From Pseudomonas khavaziana (GTDB taxonomy: Bacteria; Pseudomonadota; Gammaproteobacteria; Pseudomonadales; Pseudomonadaceae): a DNA stretch of 64,000 nucleotides. This document shows positions 28,201 to 36,245 of this stretch, piece after piece (the stretch's first letter is position 1; the number at the start of each line of letters is the position of its first letter). The DNA is taken from NCBI RefSeq assembly GCF_019145205.1, contig NZ_JAHSTT010000003.1, forward strand, positions 248,001 through 312,000. Reading direction: 5' to 3'. Under the pieces are notes generated by a model that ran no database searches, was not told the origin of the DNA, and saw only the letters and a list, made by a program, of their open reading frames with translations. A program made the translations under genes and the position numbers.

Positions 28201-28281
28201 GGCGTGGGTGGGTTGCTGCTGGTGGTGGGGTATTTCGCACCGCTGCCGCCCAAGCGGGCTGAGCCTGCGGGCAAGCCGTGA
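25204..28281 (+). CDS. DUF2339 family large polytopic membrane protein
   Basis: A 1025-residue protein that begins with one transmembrane helix (MQWIFMLIGLVLGWALDE), followed by a coiled-coil segment (about 40-70), a proline-rich linker to about residue 140 and then more than twenty hydrophobic helices. This is the architecture of DUF2339. No catalytic motif can be pointed to and its function is unknown; it is usually taken to be an inner-membrane protein. It is transcribed in the same direction as glgP and fbp but separated from glgP by a REPIN. Confidence 0.88.
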   Translation: MQWIFMLIGLVLGWALDESFSDAGIGALFGLGIGQALRLSQLSAQAQQQASQLETTQKALIALGERLRQLEVPTPTSNVAAQTPLPEPAPVAKPSELVWDLPAELTPVAMIAEPSRPLPDDAWAPNATPRPPEPLRSPNLIERAITAARNWLFGGNTVLRVGLVLLFLGLAFLLRYATEGMVVPIQLRYAGVAAAAIGLLGLGWWLRRRNRNYGLMLQGAGIAVLYLTVFAAMRLHPLIDPGTAFGLLVVVTVFSAILALTQDALGLACAAALGGFAAPLLASTGAGSHVTLFSYFALLNAGILAIAWFKAWRPLNLIGFVGTFGIGFAWGMRAYTPDMLWSTEPFLIVFFLMYLAVGLLFARRKLQELGDAPEGDSRGAWLRWSAAKGDYVDGSLLFGPPLVGFGLQFALVQHLEFAAAFSALALGILYMALARWLSGGRVLLLAQTCLALGVIFASLAIPLGLDARWTTAAWAVEGAGIFWLGLRQQRLLARGFALLLQLGSALVFFSELRPGTDTLLEGPALSALLLGAALLFTFYQVHKAAPEHARAWERKGAPWLAALGLGCGYLLAPLLWSTQGSVIGWSFAGLVTAWAGRRLGSQAWVRCAVAVQLLGGISFALDPDSHFYTPMIIALAAMASAWCLRQQQSTRGSKLLLGWGVVWWGLAVLGEVWRSAPTDWHATWLYAAAALSTGMWCWLALRLRWVALGAVCTLLMPVVGMVLLGTWNEYHHPAANLAGMAWVAVFALHFVSLRRLASLVPQQALSVAHVLGCWMLIGVLTLELRYGLMLLSSEYSAWRWLGWALLPSLYLVLAAAPRAWPWPVSACPREYRVLAALPLAVLMLGWFWLANIFSDGTARPLPYVPLISPLDLGLLFALLGVYLWSHSVAAQRGLQVTLIAQAVVGASLFAFFTALVMRTAHHWGAVPFQLEALLESMRVQAGLSIVWTLIALGLMIGGHLRHRREVWLVGAVLIAVVVAKLFFVELSNRGGLARIVSFIGVGGLLLVVGYFAPLPPKRAEPAGKP

Positions 28282-28376
28282 ACTCTATTGGAGTTAAATC
28301 CTCTGATTAGAGGAAATACGCCCCGACTCGCGCTAAACTGCGCGGGTTTTCAGCCCCCTATTTTCCGGAGCCGTCC

Positions 28377-29387
28377 ATGTCCCGCGTTACCCTGAGTCGC
28401 TATTTGATCGAGCAGACCCGCAGCAACAACACGCCTGCTGATCTGCGCTTCCTTATCGAAGTGGTGGCGCGTGCTTGCAAGGAAATCAGCCACGCCGTGT
28501 CCAAAGGCGCCCTGGGTGGCGTGCTGGGCAGCATGGGCACTGAGAACGTGCAGGGCGAAGTGCAGAAGAAACTCGACGTAATTTCCAACGAGATCCTGCT
28601 CGAAGCCAACGAATGGGGCGGTCACCTGGCCGGCATGGCGTCCGAAGAAATGGACAATGCCTACCAGATCCCGGGCAAATATCCGAAAGGCGCGTACCTG
28701 CTGGTATTCGACCCACTGGACGGCTCGTCCAACATCGACATCAACGCACCGGTCGGCACCATCTTCTCGGTACTGCGTTGCCCTAGCGAATACCTGAGCC
28801 AGAACGAAGCGCTGAACGAAAAGGCCTTCCTGCAGCCAGGCACTGAGCAGGTGGCTGCCGGCTACGCGATCTACGGCCCGCAGACCATGCTGGTGCTGAC
28901 CCTGGGCGACGGCGTCAAGGGCTTCACCCTCGACCGCGAGATGGGCAGCTTTGTGCTGACCCACGAAGACATTTCGATTCCTGCCTCTACCCAGGAATTC
29001 GCGATCAACATGTCCAACCAGCGTCACTGGGAAGAGCCGGTGAAACGTTACGTCAACGAGCTGATGGAAGGCGAAGAAGGCCCGTTGAAGAAGAACTTCA
29101 ACATGCGCTGGGTTGCTGCGATGGTGGCCGATGTGCACCGCATCCTGACCCGTGGCGGCCTGTTCATGTACCCACGTGACAGCCGCGAGCCTTCCAAGCC
29201 GGGCAAACTGCGTTTGATGTACGAAGCCAACCCGATGTCGTTCCTGGTCGAGCAGGCGGGCGGTGCGTCCACCGATGGCCACCAGCGTATCCTCGATATC
29301 CAGCCCGAAGGCCTGCACCAGCGCGTGGCGGTGTTCCTGGGTTCGAAGGAAGAAGTTGAGCGAGTGACCGGTTACCACAAGAAGTAA
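28377..29387 (+). CDS. fbp: Fructose-1,6-bisphosphatase, class I
   Basis: Hydrolyses fructose-1,6-bisphosphate to fructose-6-phosphate, the key step of gluconeogenesis. The 336-residue protein contains the metal-site motif [11 protein letters not shown], the substrate loop [17 protein letters not shown] and an N-terminal region typical of class I. CCGGAG lies about 8 bases before ATG 28377. It ends 46 bases before a strong terminator. Confidence 0.97.
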   Translation: MSRVTLSRYLIEQTRSNNTPADLRFLIEVVARACKEISHAVSKGALGGVLGSMGTENVQGEVQKKLDVISNEILLEANEWGGHLAGMASEEMDNAYQIPGKYPKGAYLLVFDPLDGSSNIDINAPVGTIFSVLRCPSEYLSQNEALNEKAFLQPGTEQVAAGYAIYGPQTMLVLTLGDGVKGFTLDREMGSFVLTHEDISIPASTQEFAINMSNQRHWEEPVKRYVNELMEGEEGPLKKNFNMRWVAAMVADVHRILTRGGLFMYPRDSREPSKPGKLRLMYEANPMSFLVEQAGGASTDGHQRILDIQPEGLHQRVAVFLGSKEEVERVTGYHKK

Positions 29388-29433
29388 TTTCTGTGGTGAT
29401 GGAGCATTCGAGCTTTGATAGTTGAATGACAGA

Positions 29434-29470
29434 AGGCCCCGAAACGTTTCAGCGTTTTCGGGGCTTTTTA
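29434..29470 (+). terminator. Rho-independent terminator after fbp
   Basis: GCCCCGAAAACG-type stem (29436-29447 with 29453-29464) is followed by TTTTTA. The final TTA is also the stop codon of the convergent toxin gene. Confidence 0.92.
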
Positions 29471-29791
29471 TTGGATGAGGTTTTTGAGCAGCAGTGCCTG
29501 CAGGTTCTTGCGTGTGTCGACAATGATATGGATGTACACCGTCTGGTCTCTAACCTCATAGATGATCCGGTTCATCCCGCAGATTACCTGCCGGTATTGA
29601 CTCAGATTCAACGTCTCGATCTCTTCAGGGATCGAGCCCACGTAGGGCTGAGTTTCGAGTCGACGTATTGCCTGCTTTAGCTGCTCGTAGGTCGCCTGCC
29701 AGGTTGCGCTGGAAAACTGCCGGGTAAGGTAGGACTTGAGATCCTTTAGGTGAATTTTTGCTGAATGGAGAATAACGACGGTGAAACTCAT
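29468..29791 (-). CDS. RelE/ParE family toxin
   Basis: A 107-residue basic protein with the RelE/ParE fold pattern: an N-terminal strand (FTVVILHSA), two helices, then IICGMNRIIYEVRD-like strands (residues about 70-85) and a C-terminal strand TVYIHIIVDTRKNLQ. Such toxins cleave mRNA on the ribosome or inhibit gyrase; which applies cannot be read here. It overlaps the antitoxin gene by 4 bases, the usual coupled order with antitoxin first. Its lower GC content suggests later acquisition. Confidence 0.88.
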   Translation of the reverse strand: MSFTVVILHSAKIHLKDLKSYLTRQFSSATWQATYEQLKQAIRRLETQPYVGSIPEEIETLNLSQYRQVICGMNRIIYEVRDQTVYIHIIVDTRKNLQALLLKNLIQ

Positions 29792-30060
29792 TGGGCGTCG
29801 TCCTTGTCCAGCTCAGCGAACACGTCCTCCATGTCTTGGTACTGGCCCAGTTCAATTTGCCGATTACCTAAAGCCAAGAGTTTCAACAAGGCCATGGTTT
29901 CCGCCTGCTCTTCAAAGCTCTTTACGTCCATCACCACCAGCTTCGCTTCACCATTTTGAGTGATTACCAACGGTTCGCGGCTTTCAGTGAGGGTTTTGAC
30001 AATCTCAGCCGTATGGCTTTTGAGGTAGCTGATCGGTTTTATTTGTGATGAAAATTTCAT
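29788..30060 (-). CDS. Phd/YefM family antitoxin
   Basis: A 90-residue protein with the Phd/YefM N-terminal DNA-binding domain (ISYLKSHTAEIVKTLTESREPLVITQNGEAKLVVMD in part, residues 10-45) and an acidic, flexible C-terminus (DMEDVFAELDKDDAQ) that should wrap the toxin. GGGAG lies 8 bases before the ATG. It is expected to repress its own promoter; palindromes upstream are candidates for the operator. Confidence 0.9.
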   Translation of the reverse strand: MKFSSQIKPISYLKSHTAEIVKTLTESREPLVITQNGEAKLVVMDVKSFEEQAETMALLKLLALGNRQIELGQYQDMEDVFAELDKDDAQ

Positions 30061-30084
30061 GGGGGATGCTCCCTTTTAATAATG

Positions 30085-30107
30085 GACTGATTTTAGTCTT
30101 AATTAAG
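30085..30107 (-). promoter_or_regulatory. Candidate operator/promoter of the toxin-antitoxin pair
   Basis: Two adjoining palindromes lie 25-47 bases before the antitoxin ATG: GACT-N6-AGTC (30085-30098) and the perfect CTTAATTAAG (30098-30107). The minus strand also reads TAAAAT, a plausible -10, between them. Phd-type antitoxins commonly bind such paired palindromes. Confidence 0.5.
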
Positions 30108-30278
30108 TCCTCGGTGGAAAGGAGTGACGAAAGGCGCCTTGCGCGCCCAAAAAGGTTTTCAAAAGAGCCCTCGCGCAGAAAAAAGAAATACCACCCTTCA
30201 TCGGGAACCAGACACCTCTTTTCCCTTCTAAGCTTCTGGCAGATACCCCAGCTGCTTTGTCTCTCCAGGAGCTTTTCC

Positions 30279-30533
30279 ATGTCTTTACGCCGTCTCGCCC
30301 TGCTGGCTTTTTGCGTGCTCTTAGCCGCTTGCAGCAAGGTCACCCAAGAAAACTACCAAAAGCTCTCAGCCGGCATGGCCAAGGCCGAGGTGGAGTCGTT
30401 GCTGGGCAAGCCAACCGATTGTTCCGGCGCACTGGGCATGTCCAGCTGCACCTGGGGCGATAAAAACAGCTTTATCAGCGTGCAGTACGCCGGTGACAAA
30501 GTTCTGATGTTTTCCGGGCAAGGCCTGAAGTAA
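30279..30533 (+). CDS. Small lipoprotein, BamE/OmlA-like (DUF3862)
   Basis: An 84-residue protein with a lipoprotein signal peptide (MSLRRLALLAFCVLLAAC; acylated Cys18). The mature part carries the BamE-like repeat pattern Y-x-K-L-S-x-G-M-x-K-A-E-V-E-x-L-L-G-K-P followed by a small beta sheet. It is much shorter than true BamE and outside that gene's usual context. CCAGGAG precedes ATG 30279 by 6 bases. The in-frame upstream ATG at 30045 would give a long basic extension without a signal and is rejected. Confidence 0.85.
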   Translation: MSLRRLALLAFCVLLAACSKVTQENYQKLSAGMAKAEVESLLGKPTDCSGALGMSSCTWGDKNSFISVQYAGDKVLMFSGQGLK

Positions 30534-30563
30534 ACCGGGGCGCGAGCCTGCGGGAGAAGAAGA

Positions 30564-31133
30564 ATGATGCGTTTTGTTTTGTTCCTTTGCGCCAGCCTGT
30601 TTTTGGCGGGCTGTGCCAGCCATTCTGGCGATGATCTGCAACCCAAGACGGCAAGTAACGTCAACCTCAAGCGGTACCAGGGCACCTGGTATGAGTTGGC
30701 CCGATTGCCCATGTACTTCCAGCGCAACTGCGCGCAATCCGAAGCGCGCTATACCTTGCTGCCCGATGGCGACATGTCGGTGTTCAACCGCTGCCTGACA
30801 CCTGAGTGGAAGTGGCAGGAAGCCAAAGGCACGGCCACACCGCAAGTGCCCGGCAAGACCGACAAGCTTTGGGTCGAATTCAATAACTGGTTCACGTCAC
30901 TGCTGCCGGGCGTCGCCAAGGGCGATTACTGGGTGCTGTATGTGAGCGATGACTACAAGACCGCCATCGTCGGCAGCCCGAGCCGGCGCTATATGTGGAT
31001 CCTGTCGCGCACGCCGACGGTGAGCGCCGATACCCGTGAAGACTTGCTCAGTAGGGCGCGGCAGCAGGGGTATGACACTACGCGGTTGATCTGGCGTACT
31101 TCAGATAAACAAATGGCCAAGAGTTCGCAGTAA
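30564..31133 (+). CDS. blc: Outer-membrane lipocalin (Blc family)
   Basis: A 189-residue lipoprotein: signal peptide ending LFLAGC, then a lipocalin barrel with the signature YQGTWYELARLP (G-x-W) and the second conserved region YWVLYVSDDY. Bacterial lipocalins of this group bind lipids in the outer membrane. It begins 30 bases after the preceding lipoprotein gene and may be cotranscribed with it. Two ATG codons in a row (30564, 30567) are possible starts. Confidence 0.93.
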   Translation: MMRFVLFLCASLFLAGCASHSGDDLQPKTASNVNLKRYQGTWYELARLPMYFQRNCAQSEARYTLLPDGDMSVFNRCLTPEWKWQEAKGTATPQVPGKTDKLWVEFNNWFTSLLPGVAKGDYWVLYVSDDYKTAIVGSPSRRYMWILSRTPTVSADTREDLLSRARQQGYDTTRLIWRTSDKQMAKSSQ

Positions 31134-31136
31134 TTG

Positions 31137-31228
31137 AATGTGGGAGGGGGCTTGCTCCCGATGCAGTATGTCAGCCAGTACATCTGATACTGATACACCG
31201 CTATCGGGAGCAAGCCCCCTCCCACATT
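31137..31228. repeat. REPIN, GTGGGAGGGGGCTTGCTCCC class
   Basis: Inverted arms from 31137 to 31228, in the usual head-to-head order. It lies between the convergent lipocalin and hutF genes. Confidence 0.92.
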
Positions 31229-31244
31229 TGTTAGGTGTTGGCCG

Positions 31245-32609
31245 TTAGCCCAACAGAGCCTTCAAGACCTGGGTGAATGCCCGGCTGCTTTCCTCTTCAC
31301 CGGCATGCCGCCCGTCCCGCACCACCCACTTGCCATTGACCAGCACATCGCGCACCTGCCGATCGCCACCGGCGAACAACCAGCGGTTGAGAATCCCATC
31401 CTCATTGGCGGTGGCCAGGTACGGATCGTTACCGTCCAGCACGATCCAATCCGCACGCTTACCCACTTCCAAACGACCAATCGGCTGGCCCAGCGCCTGT
31501 GCGCCACCGTCCAGCGCAGCATCGAACAACGTGCGCCCAACCATCGGCTGATCACTGCGATACAGGCGATTACGCCGTTGATCGCGCAAGCGCTGGCCGT
31601 ATTCCAGCCAACGCAATTCTTCCACCACACTCAGTGATACATGGCTATCGGACCCGATACCCATGCGTCCACCCTGGGCGAGGAAATCCACCGCCGGAAA
31701 AATCCCATCGCCCAGGTTTGCCTCGGTGGTCAGGCACAAACCGGCAATCGCTCGGCTCTTGGCCATGCGTGTCACTTCATCGGGGTCGGCATGGGTGGCG
31801 TGCACCAGGCACCAGCGTTCATCCACCTCGACATTGTCATACAGCCACTGCAATGGACGCTTGCCGCTCCAGGCCAGGCAGTCGTCGACTTCTTTTTGCT
31901 GCTCTGCGATGTGGATATGCACCGGGCAAGTCTTGTCACTGGCCGCCAGGACTTCATTGATTTGTTGCGGTGTAACGGCGCGCAGCGAGTGGAAACACAG
32001 GCCCAGTTGCTGCGCAGGTTGTGCCGCCAGAATTGGCTGCAAGCGTGCTTGCAGGTCCAGGTAACTCTCGGTGCTGTGGATAAAACGGCGCTGCCCTTCA
32101 TTCGGCGCCTGGCCGCCGAATCCAGAGTGGGTGTAAAGCACCGGCACCAACGTCAGGCCGATCCCGCTGCTGGCGGCCGCCAGGCTGATCTGGCGCGACA
32201 GTTCGGTACGGTCGGCATAGGGCTCGCCGCTGACATCGTGGTGCACGTAATGAAACTCGGCCACCGAGGTGTAGCCGGCCTTGAGCATTTCGATATACAG
32301 CTGACGGGCGATGACCTGCAATTGCTCGGGGTTGATCTGGCCGACCATGCGGTACATCAGGTCGCGCCAGGTCCAGAAACTGTCATTGGGGTTGCCGGCC
32401 ACCTCGGCCAGGCCCGCCATGGCGCGCTGGAACGCATGGGAATGCAGGTTCGGCATGCCCGCCAATACCGGGCCCCTGAGCCGTTCGGCAGCGTCTGCAC
32501 TGGCATTGGGCTCAACCTGGGTCAGCAGGCCATCGGCGCTGACTTCAAGACGTACATCGTTGGCCCATCCATTAGGCAGCAGCGCGCGTTCGGCAAAGAA
32601 GGCGGACAT
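31245..32609 (-). CDS. hutF: Formimidoylglutamate deiminase HutF
   Basis: Converts N-formimino-L-glutamate to N-formyl-L-glutamate and ammonia, so histidine breakdown here takes the five-step route ending with HutG. The 454-residue amidohydrolase has the zinc motif NLHSHAFQR near residue 55, LVHATHAD and the aspartate in IGSDSHVS. ATG 32609 is preferred over a TTG two codons earlier. It is transcribed away from hutC; a HutC operator lies between them. Confidence 0.95.
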   Translation of the reverse strand: MSAFFAERALLPNGWANDVRLEVSADGLLTQVEPNASADAAERLRGPVLAGMPNLHSHAFQRAMAGLAEVAGNPNDSFWTWRDLMYRMVGQINPEQLQVIARQLYIEMLKAGYTSVAEFHYVHHDVSGEPYADRTELSRQISLAAASSGIGLTLVPVLYTHSGFGGQAPNEGQRRFIHSTESYLDLQARLQPILAAQPAQQLGLCFHSLRAVTPQQINEVLAASDKTCPVHIHIAEQQKEVDDCLAWSGKRPLQWLYDNVEVDERWCLVHATHADPDEVTRMAKSRAIAGLCLTTEANLGDGIFPAVDFLAQGGRMGIGSDSHVSLSVVEELRWLEYGQRLRDQRRNRLYRSDQPMVGRTLFDAALDGGAQALGQPIGRLEVGKRADWIVLDGNDPYLATANEDGILNRWLFAGGDRQVRDVLVNGKWVVRDGRHAGEEESSRAFTQVLKALLG

Positions 32610-32638
32610 GATCAAGGCACCCCGGTCGTGTGTTTATT

Positions 32639-32648
32639 TGTATATACA
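32639..32648. promoter_or_regulatory. HutC operator between hutF and hutC
   Basis: TGTATATACA fits the TGTA-N2-TACA element known for HutC in P. fluorescens. It lies 30 bases before the hutF ATG and 70 bases before hutC, so it could control both. Confidence 0.7.
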
Positions 32649-32717
32649 TATACAGACGTTTGCCTGCTCGGTAAACTCCGGCAATCTATGCATCTTTTCC
32701 CCCTGCAAGGATTCCCT

Positions 32718-33467
32718 GTGCCGACTCCGCCCGCCAAGTCTTCGCTGGCTGCCCACATGGACGAAAGTCCGGCGCCCTTGTATGCCCGCGTCAAACAGAT
32801 GATCAGCCAGCAGATCCTCAACGGCAACTGGCCGCCCCACTACCGCGTGCCGTCGGAAAGCGAGCTGGTCAGCCAGTTGGGCTTCAGCCGCATGACCATC
32901 AACCGCGCGCTGCGCGAACTGACCGCCGAAGGGATGTTGGTGCGCATGCAAGGGGTCGGCACGTTCGTCGCCGAGCCGAAGAGCCAGTCCGCGCTGTTTG
33001 AAGTGCACAACATCGCCGATGAAATTGCCTCCCGCGGGCATCGGCACACGTGCCAGGTCATCACCCTGGGCGAAGAAGCCGCCGGTTCCGAGCGTGCCGT
33101 GGCCCTGGAGATGCGCGAAGGCGGGCGGGTGTTTCATTCGTTGATCGTGCATTACGAGAACGACATTCCTGTGCAAATCGAAGATCGTTTCGTCAACGCC
33201 CTGGTTGCGCCGGAATACTTGCAGCAGGACTTCACCCAGCAAACCCCCTATGCCTACCTGAATCAGGTCGCGCCATTGACCGAGGGCGAGCACGTGGTTG
33301 AGGCGATCCTTGCCGACGCCGCTGAGTGCAAGTTGTTGCAGATCGAGCCGAGCGAGCCGTGCCTGTTGATTCGTCGCCGCACCTGGTCGGGTCGCCAGCC
33401 GGTGACCGCTGCGCGGTTGATCCATCCTGGTTCCCGTCACAGCCTCGAAGGACGTTTCAGCAAATGA
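32718..33467 (+). CDS. hutC: Histidine utilization repressor HutC
   Basis: A GntR-family repressor released by urocanate. The 249-residue protein has an N-terminal winged helix (PLYARVKQMISQQI through MVRMQGVGTFVAE, about 25-90) and a C-terminal UTRA effector domain. GTG 32718 is chosen from the family start MPTPPAKS and from AAGGA 7-11 bases upstream; ATG 32757 is a possible internal alternative. Its TGA overlaps the hutD ATG by 4 bases. Confidence 0.95.
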   Translation: MPTPPAKSSLAAHMDESPAPLYARVKQMISQQILNGNWPPHYRVPSESELVSQLGFSRMTINRALRELTAEGMLVRMQGVGTFVAEPKSQSALFEVHNIADEIASRGHRHTCQVITLGEEAAGSERAVALEMREGGRVFHSLIVHYENDIPVQIEDRFVNALVAPEYLQQDFTQQTPYAYLNQVAPLTEGEHVVEAILADAAECKLLQIEPSEPCLLIRRRTWSGRQPVTAARLIHPGSRHSLEGRFSK

Positions 33468-34024
33468 GTGAAGTCAAGATCTGGCGCGCCGCCGACTACG
33501 TGCGCATGCCGTGGAAAAACGGCGGCGGCAGTACCGAAGAGATCACCCGTGATGCGGGCACTGGCCTGGATGGATTTGGCTGGCGCCTGTCGATTGCCGA
33601 TATTGCCGAATCGGGCGAATTCTCCACGTTCGCCGGTTACCAGCGCGTGATTACGGTGATCAAGGGGGCTGGCATGGTGCTGACCGTGGACGGTGAGGAG
33701 CAGCGCGGGTTGTTACCGTTGCAGCCGTTCGCGTTCGAGGGAGACAGTCAAGTGACGTGCCGCCTGATTACCGGGCCAATCCGCGATTTCAACCTGATCT
33801 ATTCGCCTGAGCGTTATCACGCGCGTTTGCAGTGGGTGGATGGCGTGCAGCGGTTTTTCAGCACGGCGCAGACAGTGCTGGTGTTCAGCGTGGCGGATGA
33901 AGTGAAGGTGTTGGACGAGAAACTCGGTCATCACGATTGCCTGCAAGTGGACGGTAACGCGGGCTTGCTGGATATCTCGGTCACTGGCCGTTGCTGCCTG
34001 ATCGAACTGACCGCACGCGGTTGA
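33464..34024 (+). CDS. hutD: HutD family protein
   Basis: A 186-residue protein with a cupin-like beta fold. It opens with KIWRAADYVRMPWKNGGGST, the family signature, followed by WRLSIADIAESGEFS. HutD has been proposed to be a governor that limits hut expression, perhaps by binding a pathway intermediate such as formylglutamate; this is recalled knowledge, not shown by sequence. It is coupled to hutC by a 4-base overlap. Confidence 0.93.
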   Translation: MSEVKIWRAADYVRMPWKNGGGSTEEITRDAGTGLDGFGWRLSIADIAESGEFSTFAGYQRVITVIKGAGMVLTVDGEEQRGLLPLQPFAFEGDSQVTCRLITGPIRDFNLIYSPERYHARLQWVDGVQRFFSTAQTVLVFSVADEVKVLDEKLGHHDCLQVDGNAGLLDISVTGRCCLIELTARG

Positions 34025-34026
34025 AA

Positions 34027-34119
34027 AATGTGGGAGGGGGATTGCTCCCGATAGCGGTGTATCAGTCACTTATAAATTGACTGAACTACTGCTATCGGGG
34101 GCAAGCCCCCTCCCACATT
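34027..34119. repeat. REPIN, GTGGGAGGGGGCTTGCTCCC class
   Basis: Inverted arms AATGTGGGAGGGGGATTGCT and complement, between hutD and the hutU promoter. The rest of the 34025-34426 gap holds the hutU control region and a hairpin AAGCCTT/AAGGCTT at about 34259-34279. Confidence 0.92.
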
Positions 34120-34323
34120 TGTTTTTGTGTGACCCATAGATCTGTTTCCAACTCGCGCACCAATTTGTTACCGAATGCCCCAGCGTGACGCAAAGCTGCG
34201 CTGTCGTGACCAATCCTCGTAGCCGCAAAACCTTTCCGTAAGAAATTTCATCAAGCTTTGAAGCCTTTATTTTCAAGGCTTTTGCTCATCTTCGAAAAAA
34301 ATCTGCAGGGCTCACTCAAAGAG

Positions 34324-34340
34324 TTGGCCGCTCGATTGCA
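34324..34340 (+). promoter_or_regulatory. Sigma-54 promoter of hutU (-24/-12)
   Basis: TTGGCCGCTCGATTGCA carries GG (34326-34327) and GC (34338-34339) with exactly 10 bases between them. Transcription would begin near 34350, inside the HutC operator. Confidence 0.75.
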
Positions 34341-34344
34341 TATG

Positions 34345-34358
34345 CTTGTACATACAAG
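34345..34358. promoter_or_regulatory. HutC operator at the hutU promoter
   Basis: CTTGTACATACAAG is an almost perfect palindrome with the TGTA-N2-TACA core. It starts 4 bases after the -12 element, so bound HutC would block open-complex formation or initiation. Confidence 0.85.
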
Positions 34359-34426
34359 TAAAGATGTGTGCGTAAGACTCTCCTTCGCACCATCCATGTT
34401 CGCGCATCATGCCGAGGAGTCCAGCA

Positions 34427-36115
34427 GTGACCGATTTTTCGAAAGCTAGGCCTACAAAATACCGTGACGTCGAAATCCGCGCCGCCCGCGGTAACAAGCT
34501 CACCGCCAAAAGCTGGCTGACTGAAGCGCCGTTGCGCATGCTGATGAACAACCTCGACCCGCAAGTGGCCGAGAACCCGAAAGAACTGGTTGTGTACGGC
34601 GGTATTGGCCGTGCGGCGCGCAATTGGGAGTGCTACGACCAGATCGTCGAGAGCCTCACCAATCTGAACGACGACGAAACCCTGTTGGTTCAATCGGGTA
34701 AACCGGTCGGCGTGTTCAAGACCCACAGCAATGCGCCCCGTGTGCTGATCGCCAACTCCAACCTGGTGCCGCACTGGGCCAGCTGGGAACACTTCAACGA
34801 ACTGGATGCCAAGGGCTTGGCCATGTACGGCCAGATGACCGCCGGCAGCTGGATCTACATCGGCAGCCAGGGCATCGTTCAGGGCACCTACGAAACCTTC
34901 GTCGAAGCTGGCCGCCAACATTACAACAGCGACCTCACCGGCCGCTGGGTGCTCACCGCCGGTCTCGGCGGCATGGGCGGTGCCCAGCCGCTGGCGGCAA
35001 CCCTGGCTGGCGCCTGCTCGCTGAACATCGAATGCCAGCAGGTCAGCATCGATTTCCGCCTGAGCAGCCGTTATGTCGACGAGCAAGCTACCGACCTCGA
35101 CGACGCCCTGGCGCGCATTGCCAAGTACACCAAGGAAGGCAAGGCTATTTCCATCGCCCTGCTGGGCAACGCCGCCGAAATCCTGCCGGAACTGGTCAAG
35201 CGTGGTGTACGCCCGGACATGGTCACCGACCAGACCAGCGCCCACGACCCGCTTAACGGCTACCTGCCGGCCGGCTGGACCTGGGACGAATACCGCGCCC
35301 GCGCCAAGACCGAGCCCGCCGCCGTGATCAAGGCCGCCAAGCAGTCGATGGCCGTGCACGTCAAAGCCATGCTGGAATTCCAGAAACAAGGCATCCCGAC
35401 CTTCGACTACGGCAATAACATCCGCCAGATGGCTCAAGAAGAAGGCGTGGAAAACGCCTTCGACTTCCCGGGTTTCGTACCAGCCTATATCCGCCCGCTG
35501 TTCTGCCGTGGCATCGGCCCGTTCCGTTGGGCTGCACTGTCCGGCGACCCGCAGGACATCTACAAGACCGACGCCAAAGTCAAAGAACTGATACCGGACG
35601 ACGCCCACCTGCACAACTGGCTGGACATGGCTCGCGAGCGCATCAGCTTCCAGGGCCTGCCGGCACGCATCTGCTGGGTTGGCCTGGGCCAGCGCGCCAA
35701 GCTAGGCCTGGCCTTCAACGAAATGGTACGCAGCGGCGAACTGTCCGCGCCGGTGGTGATTGGCCGTGACCACCTGGACTCCGGCTCCGTCGCCAGCCCG
35801 AACCGCGAAACCGAGGCCATGCAGGACGGCTCTGACGCCGTATCCGACTGGCCACTGCTCAACGCCTTGCTTAACACCGCCAGCGGCGCGACCTGGGTTT
35901 CGCTGCACCACGGCGGCGGCGTGGGCATGGGCTTCTCCCAGCATTCGGGCATGGTGATCGTGTGTGACGGTACCGACGAAGCGGCTGAGCGCATTGCGCG
36001 GGTGCTGCATAACGACCCGGCGACGGGAGTGATGCGTCATGCGGATGCGGGTTATCAGATCGCTATCGATTGCGCTAAAGAGCAGGGTCTGAACCTGCCG
36101 ATGATCACTGGCTGA
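34427..36115 (+). CDS. hutU: Urocanate hydratase HutU
   Basis: Converts urocanate to imidazolone propionate using tightly bound NAD. The 562-residue protein shows the family sequence throughout, with the NAD loop [12 protein letters not shown] (about residues 180-191) and the cysteine-containing ICWVGLG region near 410. GTG 34427 is chosen because GAGGAG at 34414-34419 is spaced correctly for it, whereas the in-frame ATG at 34409 lies ahead of that site. It opens the main hut operon. Confidence 0.96.
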   Translation: MTDFSKARPTKYRDVEIRAARGNKLTAKSWLTEAPLRMLMNNLDPQVAENPKELVVYGGIGRAARNWECYDQIVESLTNLNDDETLLVQSGKPVGVFKTHSNAPRVLIANSNLVPHWASWEHFNELDAKGLAMYGQMTAGSWIYIGSQGIVQGTYETFVEAGRQHYNSDLTGRWVLTAGLGGMGGAQPLAATLAGACSLNIECQQVSIDFRLSSRYVDEQATDLDDALARIAKYTKEGKAISIALLGNAAEILPELVKRGVRPDMVTDQTSAHDPLNGYLPAGWTWDEYRARAKTEPAAVIKAAKQSMAVHVKAMLEFQKQGIPTFDYGNNIRQMAQEEGVENAFDFPGFVPAYIRPLFCRGIGPFRWAALSGDPQDIYKTDAKVKELIPDDAHLHNWLDMARERISFQGLPARICWVGLGQRAKLGLAFNEMVRSGELSAPVVIGRDHLDSGSVASPNRETEAMQDGSDAVSDWPLLNALLNTASGATWVSLHHGGGVGMGFSQHSGMVIVCDGTDEAAERIARVLHNDPATGVMRHADAGYQIAIDCAKEQGLNLPMITG

Positions 36116-36123
36116 CGCACCTA

Positions 36124-36210
36124 CTGTAGGAGCGAGCTTGCTCGCGAAGGTATTCCAGGCGCCTCGCTGCGTTGAATGTACATTTTTCGCGAGCAAGCTC
36201 GCTCCTACAG
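36124..36210. repeat. REPIN, GAGCGAGCTTGCTCGC class, within the hut operon
   Basis: Inverted arms from CTGTAGGAGC (36124) to CTACAG (36210). It stands between hutU and the urocanate permease gene, and as RNA would form a long hairpin. Confidence 0.92.
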
Positions 36211-36245
36211 AAAAGCATCGAACAATCCATCAGAGGTTGAACAAC

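Noticed and set aside
30045..30278. N-terminal extension of the small lipoprotein
   Set aside because: It would bury the lipoprotein signal inside the protein and overlap the antitoxin start region; ATG 30279 has a good ribosome-binding site.
31641..32717. Long upstream extension of the hutC frame
   Set aside because: It runs antisense through hutF and the promoter region. The repressor family begins near GTG 32718.
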